Shown here: piece by piece, positions 1 through 4,639 of the stretch
How positions within the stretch are numbered: position 1 is the stretch's first letter
Layout of the letters: every line of letters begins with the position of its first letter
Source: an uncultured Eubacteriales bacterium
Lineage (GTDB): Bacteria > Bacillota > Clostridia > Oscillospirales > CAG-272
Reading direction: 5' to 3'
DNA length: 5,036 nucleotides
Assembly: GCA_902462015.1 (NCBI GenBank)
Contig: CABPZV010000154.1
Span: 1-5,036, forward strand
Program-made: the position numbers and the translations under genes
Notes under the pieces: generated by a model
Databases searched by the model: none
Told to the model about the DNA's origin: nothing
The model's input: only the letters and a program-made list of their open reading frames with translations

Positions 1-278
1 ATATTTCTGATAATGCGGTTAATACAGCCATCAAGAAAAGTTAATAATATTTTTTGCTGTTCTATAAATTGATTATTCTCTAATCCAGATTGACATATGA
101 CTACATTTGGAACAAAAAGTTCATTAGGATTATTATTTGATACTGAAAGAACCATGGCATTGTTTAAATACCAATTTCTCATACTTTTATTATTATGAAA
201 TATTGAAGTTACACATGCTTGTCCGTGATTAGTACTATATATAGGAGGAGTCAATAAAAGTTCAACTTTCTTATTCAC
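1..278 (-). CDS. Hypothetical protein, N-terminal 92 residues, possibly BtrH_N-like; runs off the left edge
   Basis: An open frame without stops runs from a GTG at 278 to the window edge and encodes 92 residues. GTG is the likely start: an in-frame TGA lies only three codons upstream and AAAGG (291-295) sits 12 nt before it. The visible part begins MNKKVELLLTPPIYSTN and continues with HGQAC (residues 18-22) and RNWYLNN (34-40). There is no signal peptide or membrane segment. I do not recognise it firmly. The layout (short LLP/LLTP start, then a small-residue segment, then an aromatic residue with NN) resembles the start of the neighbour at 484-1512 and of BtrH_N-like proteins as I remember them, so it may be a divergent paralog. 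Cys22 would be the candidate nucleophile if the family guess holds. It lies 205 bp downstream of that neighbour on the same strand with no good promoter between, so co-transcription is likely. Its A/T-rich codons match the neighbour. Coding status is fairly sure, function is not. Confidence 0.7.
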   Translation of the reverse strand, partial: MNKKVELLLTPPIYSTNHGQACVTSIFHNNKSMRNWYLNNAMVLSVSNNNPNELFVPNVVICQSGLENNQFIEQQKILLTFLDGCINRIIRN

Positions 279-290
279 TTTATATCAATA

Positions 291-299
291 CCTTTCTTT
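291..299 (-). promoter_or_regulatory. Ribosome binding site with long spacing before the GTG start at 278
   Basis: On the minus strand the sequence reads AAAGAAAGG and then 12 nt to GTG. The spacing is longer than the usual 5-9 nt, but the neighbour at 484-1512 has the same arrangement (GAAAGG, 12 nt, ATG), which supports both start choices. The in-frame TGA at 285-287 excludes any start further upstream. Confidence 0.5.
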
Positions 300-483
300 T
301 ATTATATTAATTTGTATAAACAGGATGCAGAGCACGTAGTACTTTTGTTAAGATGACAATAATTGTCCGACATTTCTCAAACATTATCAGTTTAAAAATT
401 TATCAAATGGAGTATTGCATTATCTAAGGTTAAGGAATTTTTTTAAGGCATTAGGGTTTATTTATGTTTTACCTTGTACCTTT

Positions 484-1512
484 TTAGTTAGTTGAAATAT
501 ATTTTGTGAGTTCATTTATAAGTTCGGGAATGTACTCACGTTCAACTATATTTATTCCTCGTATTTTAGTTATAATTTTGTTTAGCAAATTATTATCACG
601 AGTAAATTCATACTTTAATGAAATATATAATATGCTTTTAGCAATTTTTAATATGTGTTCAGATTTAGAAGTATAAAGTGATGGATTACTAAAATAATTA
701 TTTTTAGCTAAATATTTTAACCGTAAGTTCATCAGATGTTTATGATCTAAAAAGCTTCTTATGTATCTCATATCTATTGACTTTTCATCTTGAACGACTT
801 TATCTATATAATCAATAAGCTCGTCCCAAGCTGAAATACCAAATTTTATTTTTCCGGAGTCAATATATTTTTTTAGATCAGAATTTGTAGTGATTTCGGA
901 ACATTTTGATGAAATATATTCATCTAGCAATTCTAATATATTACTTACTTTTAAAGGTTCAAATTTAAAATTTAGATTTGCTTTGAAAAATAAGAGTTCT
1001 ACATATCCACTTTGTACATTAATAAGAGCGTTAGTAAGCTCATCAAAACCGATTTCATATGCAGAATATATCTTGTTGATGTAATTTGATGATTTAAAAG
1101 TTCGGTTTTCATAATCTATTCCCCATAAAAGGCATTCGTGATCAAAATTATATGGTTTACCGTTATTTTTTGCGAAGAAATATCCTTCGTTTGGGCAGCA
1201 AAATATATATTCTCCTTTTTGCAGTCTTTCTTTCGCTATTTCCAAGGCTTCGAGGATACATTTTAAATTTGCTTCTTTACAAACATATGATTCGTGTGAA
1301 ATAATACCTTTCTTCTCGTACCAACTATCTGCGCTATAAATATAGAACATATTGGTATTACTTTGACAGTATATACAATTAACATAAGAATCGCAGATTA
1401 GTCGAGGAATTATGTTGCTTCCAAAATTTCCCTCGATAATTCCAAAAGCGTATGCATAATTAAGATAAGTTTTTATTTGCGGTTTTACTGTAAATGGAAG
1501 CAATTTCATCAT
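484..1512 (-). CDS. BtrH N-terminal-like (C39-peptidase-like fold) protein, probable natural-product-associated protein
   Basis: This encodes 342 residues with no signal peptide or membrane helix. The N-terminal half resembles proteins with a butirosin-biosynthesis BtrH N-terminal-like domain that occur in Firmicute natural-product loci. It starts MMKLLPF. Residues about 99-139 then show the hallmark layout: a KGEYIFCC strand, a Y/F-rich turn (GYFF, 110-113), a GKPYNFDHECLLWGID segment with a candidate catalytic His125, and then F-K-S-S as the next strand. BtrH itself moves an acyl chain from an acyl carrier protein to an aminoglycoside, but most relatives are uncharacterised, so no substrate can be named. 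The C-terminal half (about 190-342) is helical and rich in Lys, Ile and Asn without a recognised domain. The expected N-terminal Cys nucleophile is not evident; Ala22 occupies the position where the next gene has Cys22. The start is ATG 1512 or the adjacent ATG 1509, with GAAAGG at 1525-1530. The gene is probably first in an operon behind the promoter at 1552-1580. It is strongly A/T-rich and uses many ATA codons. The family call is from memory of the pattern, not a search. Confidence 0.72.
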   Translation of the reverse strand: MMKLLPFTVKPQIKTYLNYAYAFGIIEGNFGSNIIPRLICDSYVNCIYCQSNTNMFYIYSADSWYEKKGIISHESYVCKEANLKCILEALEIAKERLQKGEYIFCCPNEGYFFAKNNGKPYNFDHECLLWGIDYENRTFKSSNYINKIYSAYEIGFDELTNALINVQSGYVELLFFKANLNFKFEPLKVSNILELLDEYISSKCSEITTNSDLKKYIDSGKIKFGISAWDELIDYIDKVVQDEKSIDMRYIRSFLDHKHLMNLRLKYLAKNNYFSNPSLYTSKSEHILKIAKSILYISLKYEFTRDNNLLNKIITKIRGINIVEREYIPELINELTKYISTN

Positions 1513-1551
1513 TTTTATACTGTACCTTTCACTAATATATATCTAAATTAT

Positions 1552-1580
1552 ATATTACCATATATTGTATTATATGTCAA
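1552..1580 (-). promoter_or_regulatory. Sigma-A-type promoter for the BtrH-like gene
   Basis: On the minus strand a perfect -35 TTGACA (1575-1580) is followed after exactly 17 nt by TAATAT (1552-1557), five of six matches to the -10 consensus. The predicted start is near 1545, giving a 5' leader of about 33 nt that contains the GAAAGG ribosome binding site. The whole area is A/T-rich, so chance -10 matches are common, but the perfect -35 at the ideal spacing and in the right place makes this convincing. Confidence 0.75.
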
Positions 1581-1592
1581 TATATTTCAAGA

Positions 1593-1625
1593 AAATTTAT
1601 TATTTCTCATATATAATATAAATTT
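1593..1625. repeat. A/T-rich inverted repeat upstream of the 1552-1580 promoter
   Basis: AAATTTAT (1593-1600) and ATAAATTT (1618-1625) are exact complements separated by 17 nt, and the pairing extends imperfectly inward (TATT against AATA with bulged bases). It lies between the end of the MATE gene (1697) and the -35 box of the BtrH-like gene. It might be a repressor site, a weak bidirectional terminator or simply a chance product of the A/T-rich spacer. No GC-rich terminator hairpin was found after the MATE stop codon. Confidence 0.3.
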
Positions 1626-1696
1626 GATTATTGGCAGTTTGGTGACAGTATTTTATTTATATTTTGTATAATAACTACTCCCGAAAGATAAATAAC

Positions 1697-3055
1697 TTAT
1701 AGCTTTTTAACTTTATTCTTATAAATTTTAAACATAAGTCCGGCGGCGACGACGGCCGTTACGAATTCGGAGATAATAAAGGTGAGCCATACAATCCAAG
1801 CATTATGCAGATCAGGGGAAATTAAAAGAGACAGTCCCCAAATGACGGGCAGAACAAACAGAAGCTGTCTGCACAGAGAGGTGACGAGGGAGGAAAGACC
1901 GCAGTCAAGCGCCTGAAAGACACCTTGAAGAGCGATATTAATGCCAGCGAAAACGAAGCTGACAGAGATAATACGTGTTGCACTTATACAGAGAGCCTCG
2001 GTTTCCGCGGAAAGGCTGAAAGCGGAGCAAAGCGGTTCAGCGATTATTTCGAGGATTAGCGTTCCGAGGATCATAATAGCGAGAGTATATCCGATGCCGT
2101 ACTTAATACCGTCTGTAATGCGTTTTTTATCGCGCATACCGTGGCTGAAAGAGACAATCGGAGTAATGGCGTCGCGGAGACCAAAAGCGGCGAAGAGAAT
2201 AAACTGCTGAATTTTGTAATACAGACCGTAAGCAGTAACTAAGGCTTCATTTACATTCACCAAAACAATATTTATGCCGTAGGTCATTACGGACATGAGT
2301 GCCTGAGCGATAATAGCAGGAAATCCAATCGCATATATTTCCTTAATAATATCTGCGCAAGGTCTGATATACCGCAGTCCCCTTCCGACATTTTTGTTGA
2401 ATCTTATATGGCAGAACAGAGCTATTAAGAAAGAAGCGATCTGTCCTATAACGGTTGCGTATGCAGCTCCTGCGGCACCCAGAGCAGGGAAGCCCAAGAG
2501 CCCATAAATCATGATAGGATCTAAAATTATATTAATTACCGCGCCCGATATCTGCGCTATTGTTGAGTGAAGCGAAAGGCCGGTTGACTGAAGGAGCTTT
2601 TCGAAAATGCTGAAAAAAATAATTCCGAAACAAGCAATACAGCAAATCCGAAGGTATGTAACCGCCATGTCAAAAATCTGGGGATTTGACGTCTGTGTTG
2701 ACACATAAAACTCTGTGCTGAAGATACCGAAAAGCATAAAAAAGGCGGTAATTACCGCTCCGAGAAAAACCGCATTTCCGGCCGTCCGGGCGGCTTTTTC
2801 ATGATTTTGCTGACCGAGGCTTTTTGAGAGCAGTACGTTTACTCCGACGCCTGTACCAATACCGACCGCAACCATAAGCATCTGCACGGGAAAGGCCAAA
2901 GTCAGGGCGTTCAGCGCCTGCTCGCCTCCCTCCATATTTGATACGAAAGCGCTGTCGACGATATTGTATAACGCCTGCAGCATCATAGAAATAATAATGG
3001 GAATACCCATCGACAACATCAGTTTTTTTACCGGGACAGTACCCATTTTGTTCAT
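1697..3055 (-). CDS. MATE-family multidrug efflux transporter
   Basis: This encodes 452 residues, a typical length for MepA/NorM-like MATE transporters, which sit in the inner membrane and export cationic drugs and other organic compounds in exchange for Na+ or H+. Two MatE repeats are visible. The first (about 15-175) includes QALYNIVDSAFVSN (27-40) and the GxGxGVNVLLSKSLG stretch (66-81). It is followed by the family signature NIILDPIMIYGLLGFP (175-190) and ALGAAGAAYATVIGQ (191-205). The second (about 235-400) has the related GFPAIIAQALMS (244-255) and QGVFQAL (377-383). About twelve hydrophobic segments can be counted, and the protein ends in a short Lys-rich tail. ATG 3055 is preferred over Met4 because GGTGAT (3065-3070) sits about 10 nt upstream. 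It is transcribed from the promoter at 3266-3294 through a leader of about 200 nt with an early terminator, suggesting inducible expression. The gene is clearly more GC-rich than the region to its left. The family is certain, the substrate is unknown. Confidence 0.96.
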   Translation of the reverse strand: MNKMGTVPVKKLMLSMGIPIIISMMLQALYNIVDSAFVSNMEGGEQALNALTLAFPVQMLMVAVGIGTGVGVNVLLSKSLGQQNHEKAARTAGNAVFLGAVITAFFMLFGIFSTEFYVSTQTSNPQIFDMAVTYLRICCIACFGIIFFSIFEKLLQSTGLSLHSTIAQISGAVINIILDPIMIYGLLGFPALGAAGAAYATVIGQIASFLIALFCHIRFNKNVGRGLRYIRPCADIIKEIYAIGFPAIIAQALMSVMTYGINIVLVNVNEALVTAYGLYYKIQQFILFAAFGLRDAITPIVSFSHGMRDKKRITDGIKYGIGYTLAIMILGTLILEIIAEPLCSAFSLSAETEALCISATRIISVSFVFAGINIALQGVFQALDCGLSSLVTSLCRQLLFVLPVIWGLSLLISPDLHNAWIVWLTFIISEFVTAVVAAGLMFKIYKNKVKKL

Positions 3056-3074
3056 AATTAATTATCACCTTACC

Positions 3075-3242
3075 TTATTGTACATAGTCCGGAAGATTCT
3101 CTTTCGGACTTTTCATTAGACTGCGGGATTTTTTTGTTTGCGGAAGCCGAATATGCGTCCTGTATTCTTCTGATAAGAAGTCCGAGGTGCGAGATTCACA
3201 GCGCAAAAAAATAATGCGTAAGTCCAAGCTGGACTTACGCAT
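3075..3242 (-). CDS. Possible leader ORF upstream of the MATE gene (55 codons)
   Basis: An ATG at 3242 opens a 55-residue frame that ends with TAA at 3075-3077, 19 nt before the MATE start and immediately before its ribosome binding site. The peptide begins MRKSSLDLRIIFLRC and ends KSPKENLPDYVQ. It is basic and charged, lacks membrane segments and matches no family I know. The start lies about 17 nt after the predicted transcription start, and a weak AGTGAG (3251-3256) precedes it by 8 nt. The start codon lies inside the 5' arm of the terminator hairpin at 3212-3244, so translation there would interfere with termination. Evidence against a real gene: the ribosome binding site is poor, and an open frame of this length can arise by chance. 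It may be a regulatory leader peptide, a remnant or nothing. Confidence 0.28.
   Translation of the reverse strand: MRKSSLDLRIIFLRCESRTSDFLSEEYRTHIRLPQTKKSRSLMKSPKENLPDYVQ
3086..3110 (-). promoter_or_regulatory. Stem-loop in the MATE leader near the ribosome binding site
   Basis: On the minus strand AGTCCG (3105-3110) pairs with CGGACT (3086-3091). Inside it, AAGA pairs with TCTT around a GAA loop after one A/C mismatch, giving a stem of about ten pairs. No U-tract follows on the minus strand, so it is not an intrinsic terminator there. It ends about 10 nt before the MATE ribosome binding site. The AGTCCG arm could instead pair with the copy at 3178-3185, so the two folds exclude each other. 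Confidence 0.45.
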
Positions 3243-3244
3243 TA
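3205..3244 (-). terminator. Strong intrinsic terminator just after the MATE promoter (possible attenuator)
   Basis: A perfect 15-bp stem (3230-3244 against 3212-3226) with a 3-nt loop contains GCGTAAGTCC and its complement. On the minus strand seven Ts (3205-3211) follow immediately. It lies 118 nt beyond the stop of the GNAT gene and is the first plausible terminator after it. It is also downstream of the promoter at 3266-3294, so MATE transcripts starting near 3259 must read through it. This suggests either a shared terminator with leaky readthrough or a regulated attenuator. On the plus strand there is no T-tract after the stem. Confidence 0.85.
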
Positions 3245-3265
3245 CTGCAGCTCACTAACATCGTT

Positions 3266-3294
3266 ATTGTAGCACAAATGAGTTAAAAAGTCAA
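3266..3294 (-). promoter_or_regulatory. Strong sigma-A-type promoter for the MATE gene, extended -10 with UP-like A-tracts
   Basis: On the minus strand TTGACT (3289-3294) is followed after exactly 17 nt by TACAAT (3266-3271), with TGC directly before the -10 box as an extended -10 motif. Upstream of the -35, positions 3297-3316 hold phased A/T runs (AAAAAATTAAATTAAAAAA) like an UP element. The start should be near 3259. Because it is located between the GNAT stop (3363) and the terminator hairpin, it serves only the MATE gene and its leader. Confidence 0.82.
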
Positions 3295-3362
3295 TTGTTT
3301 TTTAATTTAATTTTTTGCTTTGAGAAATGAGAAATAAGAAAAGAATTAATTTTCCGTCAGTC

Positions 3363-3881
3363 TCAATTACCAAACTTGTATACTTTTTCATAAAGCGTAG
3401 CTTTCATCATATCAAATACAGCTCTGCCCACCTTGCCGCCGGAGGTCATAATAAGCAGTGGAACTGTATTTTTGCCTTTAGACATAGGCGGCTGAATATA
3501 TGGATAGTCATTCAGATAGAAACCGTTTCTCAGATAAAAGTTGATTCTTCTCCGAGCGGTTTCGTTTTCCGGCGGTTCTACTTCAAGGCAAATACTTTTT
3601 TTGGATCTTGTTATTAGCTCATTCAGCATCTTTGCTCCGAGGCCGCTGCTTCGGTATTCGGGACTGACGGCAAAATGCTCCACATATGCAAATTTTTCAA
3701 ATTCCCAAACAGAGATAAAGGCCTTGAGCTTTTCGCCATCATAAAGTGCGTAAATTGAATATAACTCATTATCAAGAAGAGCCTTTTGTTCTTCGTAGGT
3801 TCGGTATTCATCCGCAGGAAAGCTGTTCTCCAAAAGTTCAAATACCTTATCAAAATCCTGCCGTTTCAGCTTTTTCAGCAT
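3363..3881 (-). CDS. GNAT-family N-acetyltransferase
   Basis: This encodes 172 residues, a normal length for a single-domain GNAT enzyme, which transfers an acetyl group from acetyl-CoA to an amine. The acetyl-CoA-binding motif A is clear: HFAVSPEYRSSGLGAKML (69-86) with the pyrophosphate-binding R-x-x-G-x-G at 77-82. It is preceded by the paired strands YALYDG and KAFISVWE (about 44-60). Motif B follows as LEVEPPENETARRRINFY (99-116) and LRNGF (117-121), the usual helix and turn before the last strand. The C-terminal tail (about 135-172) is less typical. The substrate cannot be told; it could be a small molecule, peptide or protein amine. The start ATG 3881 has AGGAA (3889-3893) 7 nt upstream. 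No strong promoter was found just upstream; a weak TTGAAG-N17-TTCTAT match is not convincing. The gene is separated from the MATE gene by that gene's own promoter, so it is a neighbour rather than a clear operon partner. Confidence 0.93.
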   Translation of the reverse strand: MLKKLKRQDFDKVFELLENSFPADEYRTYEEQKALLDNELYSIYALYDGEKLKAFISVWEFEKFAYVEHFAVSPEYRSSGLGAKMLNELITRSKKSICLEVEPPENETARRRINFYLRNGFYLNDYPYIQPPMSKGKNTVPLLIMTSGGKVGRAVFDMMKATLYEKVYKFGN

Positions 3882-3938
3882 TCTTGTGTTCCTGCCTTTC
3901 CGGACATAGAAATAAGTTTGAAAGAAAACTTCAATAAA

Positions 3939-4035
3939 GGGCTTGTCCCGTCAAATGGCGTGAGAGCCATTCCAGTAGGAGATTGTATCTCCCACTGAAC
4001 AGTGAAATGTCCCCGCCTTTCAGTCGGCGGGGGAC
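3939..4035. repeat. Block of consecutive hairpins between the LURP-one-like and GNAT genes
   Basis: Within about 100 bp at least four self-complementary units follow one another. GGG/CCC with a 5-nt loop lies at 3939-3949. AATGGC/GCCATT with loop GTGAGA is at 3954-3971. CAGT plus GGAGAT pair with ATCTCC plus ACTG around TGT at 3973-3997. GTCCCCGCC pairs with GGC-GGGG-AC, with one bulged G, at 4009-4035. An alternative CACTG/CAGTG hairpin (3993-4004) competes with the third. There is no ORF. Such compact strings of hairpins occur at IS200/IS605 element ends, in TnpB-associated RNA regions and in small palindromic non-autonomous repeats common in clostridial genomes. The fragment has no tnpA or tnpB, so it would be a remnant or non-autonomous copy. 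It could equally be a structured leader RNA of the GNAT gene. Confidence 0.5.
4009..4035 (-). terminator. GC-rich stem-loop after the LURP-one-like gene, possible terminator
   Basis: The 9-bp GTCCCCGCC stem (one bulged G) lies about 30 nt after the stop codon at 4066 and is followed on the minus strand by ATTTCACT. The T-tract is short, so termination would be weak. It may just be the last unit of the hairpin block at 3939-4035. Confidence 0.35.
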
Positions 4036-4065
4036 GTCTTGCCTAAGTTATATATCCATATTATC

Positions 4066-4539
4066 TTAATCGTTTCTCGAGCATTTTTCAGCGTCGATAG
4101 CAAGTACGAGCATCAGTACGCCGACAGCGTCCTGAGGATTACAAACGTCAATTTCATAGGTGTCAGTCAGATTCCAAAGTTTTTTTGAAACAGAAGCGAC
4201 AAGCTGCCCCGAAGAAGCTGTGATGCTGTAATCCCATTCAAAGAAATCGCCGTCTACCTGCCAGCCGTTGCACTCAATGCTGAATTTTGGCTTAAATAAT
4301 GTAAATTCTTTGCATATTCGTCCTATATACTGACCGCCGAGATACATTTCAAATTTGGGAAGCCATGTGAGCAGCTTTTCCTTTATAATACCTATCTCAT
4401 TTCCTCCGGCGTCATAAATGCGGAGCAAATGTCCCCATGACAGCTCGCCTTTTACTGTATATACAGTATCTCCGATTTCGTTATAAATATCGTAGCTGTC
4501 AAACCACGAAAAAAGTCTTTGTTTAAATAAAAGTTTCAT
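4066..4539 (-). CDS. LURP-one-related (tubby-like beta-barrel) family protein
   Basis: This encodes 157 residues, a usual length for bacterial LURP-one-related (LOR, formerly DUF567) proteins, which fold as a tubby-like beta-barrel around one C-terminal hydrophobic helix. Visible family features are the F-K-Q-R-L-F-S-W-F-D start (5-14) and the YTVKGEL strand (27-33). Next come GHLLRIYDAGGNEIGIIKEK (36-55), the WQVDGDFFEWDYSI block (93-106), and VSKKLWNLTDTYEIDV (117-132). The buried helix is AVGVLMLVLAIDA (138-150). There is no signal peptide, so it is probably cytosolic or at the inner face of the membrane. Bacterial members have no settled biochemical role; links to membrane lipids are inferred from the eukaryotic tubby and scramblase relatives. 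ATG 4539 is the first Met of the conserved start. AAGGAA (4554-4559) lies 14 nt upstream, rather far. It follows trmB by 90 bp. Confidence 0.9.
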   Translation of the reverse strand: MKLLFKQRLFSWFDSYDIYNEIGDTVYTVKGELSWGHLLRIYDAGGNEIGIIKEKLLTWLPKFEMYLGGQYIGRICKEFTLFKPKFSIECNGWQVDGDFFEWDYSITASSGQLVASVSKKLWNLTDTYEIDVCNPQDAVGVLMLVLAIDAEKCSRND

Positions 4540-4571
4540 TTATACTATTACCGTTCCTTCCGCGGGCCTTT

Positions 4572-4600
4572 ATCATATCTGCAATGGCATCGGCATACAA
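4572..4600 (-). promoter_or_regulatory. Candidate weak promoter for the LURP-one-like gene
   Basis: On the minus strand TTGTAT (4595-4600) and TATGAT (4572-4577) are 17 nt apart. The -10 matches five of six consensus bases but the -35 only three. The start would fall near 4565, about 26 nt before the ATG. The gene may instead be read through from trmB, since no terminator separates them. Confidence 0.3.
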
Positions 4601-4601
4601 T

Positions 4602-4639
4602 TATCTTGCTTTATGAGTCATATCTTGCCTCATGATTCA
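4602..4639 (-). repeat. Imperfect 19-bp tandem duplication covering the end of trmB
   Basis: Two directly adjacent 19-bp units, 4602-4620 and 4621-4639, agree at 16 of 19 positions (both begin TATCTTGC on the plus strand and end in TCA). The second unit contains the last sense codon and stop of trmB (TCA TGA on the minus strand); the first copies them into the intergenic spacer. It looks like an old slippage or tandem duplication event and does not change the trmB frame. Confidence 0.7.

Noticed and set aside
301..306. TATAAT on the minus strand just before the GTG start at 278
   Set aside because: No acceptable -35 lies 16-18 nt upstream, and transcription from it would start within the ribosome binding site.
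1477..1671. Plus-strand 64-codon frame over the BtrH-like gene start and upstream spacer
   Set aside because: It lies over the minus-strand promoter and gene start in very A/T-rich DNA, is mostly Tyr/Ile/Phe/Leu codons typical of random A/T sequence, and has no ribosome binding site.
1941..2210. Plus-strand 89-codon frame inside the MATE gene
   Set aside because: It is antisense to well-conserved transmembrane coding sequence with no start signal, a typical shadow.
2799..3068. Minus-strand 89-codon frame overlapping the MATE start
   Set aside because: It is a shifted-frame shadow of the MATE N-terminus, with an Arg/Tyr-rich sequence and no family resemblance. The MATE frame explains the DNA fully.
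3086..3116. Plus-strand reading of the 3086-3110 hairpin as an intrinsic terminator, because TTTTCATT follows
   Set aside because: No plus-strand gene ends here, and the T-tract is short and broken.
3056..3260. Known riboswitch (guanidine-I/II/III or yybP-ykoY) in the MATE leader
   Set aside because: I could not match the conserved cores I remember for these classes. The hairpin with U-tract and the repeats are real, but a named class cannot be supported.
3327..3998. Several plus-strand frames and one minus-strand frame across the GNAT gene and its upstream spacer
   Set aside because: They overlap a clear GNAT enzyme in other frames, have no ribosome binding sites or recognisable domains, and in the spacer run through the hairpin block.
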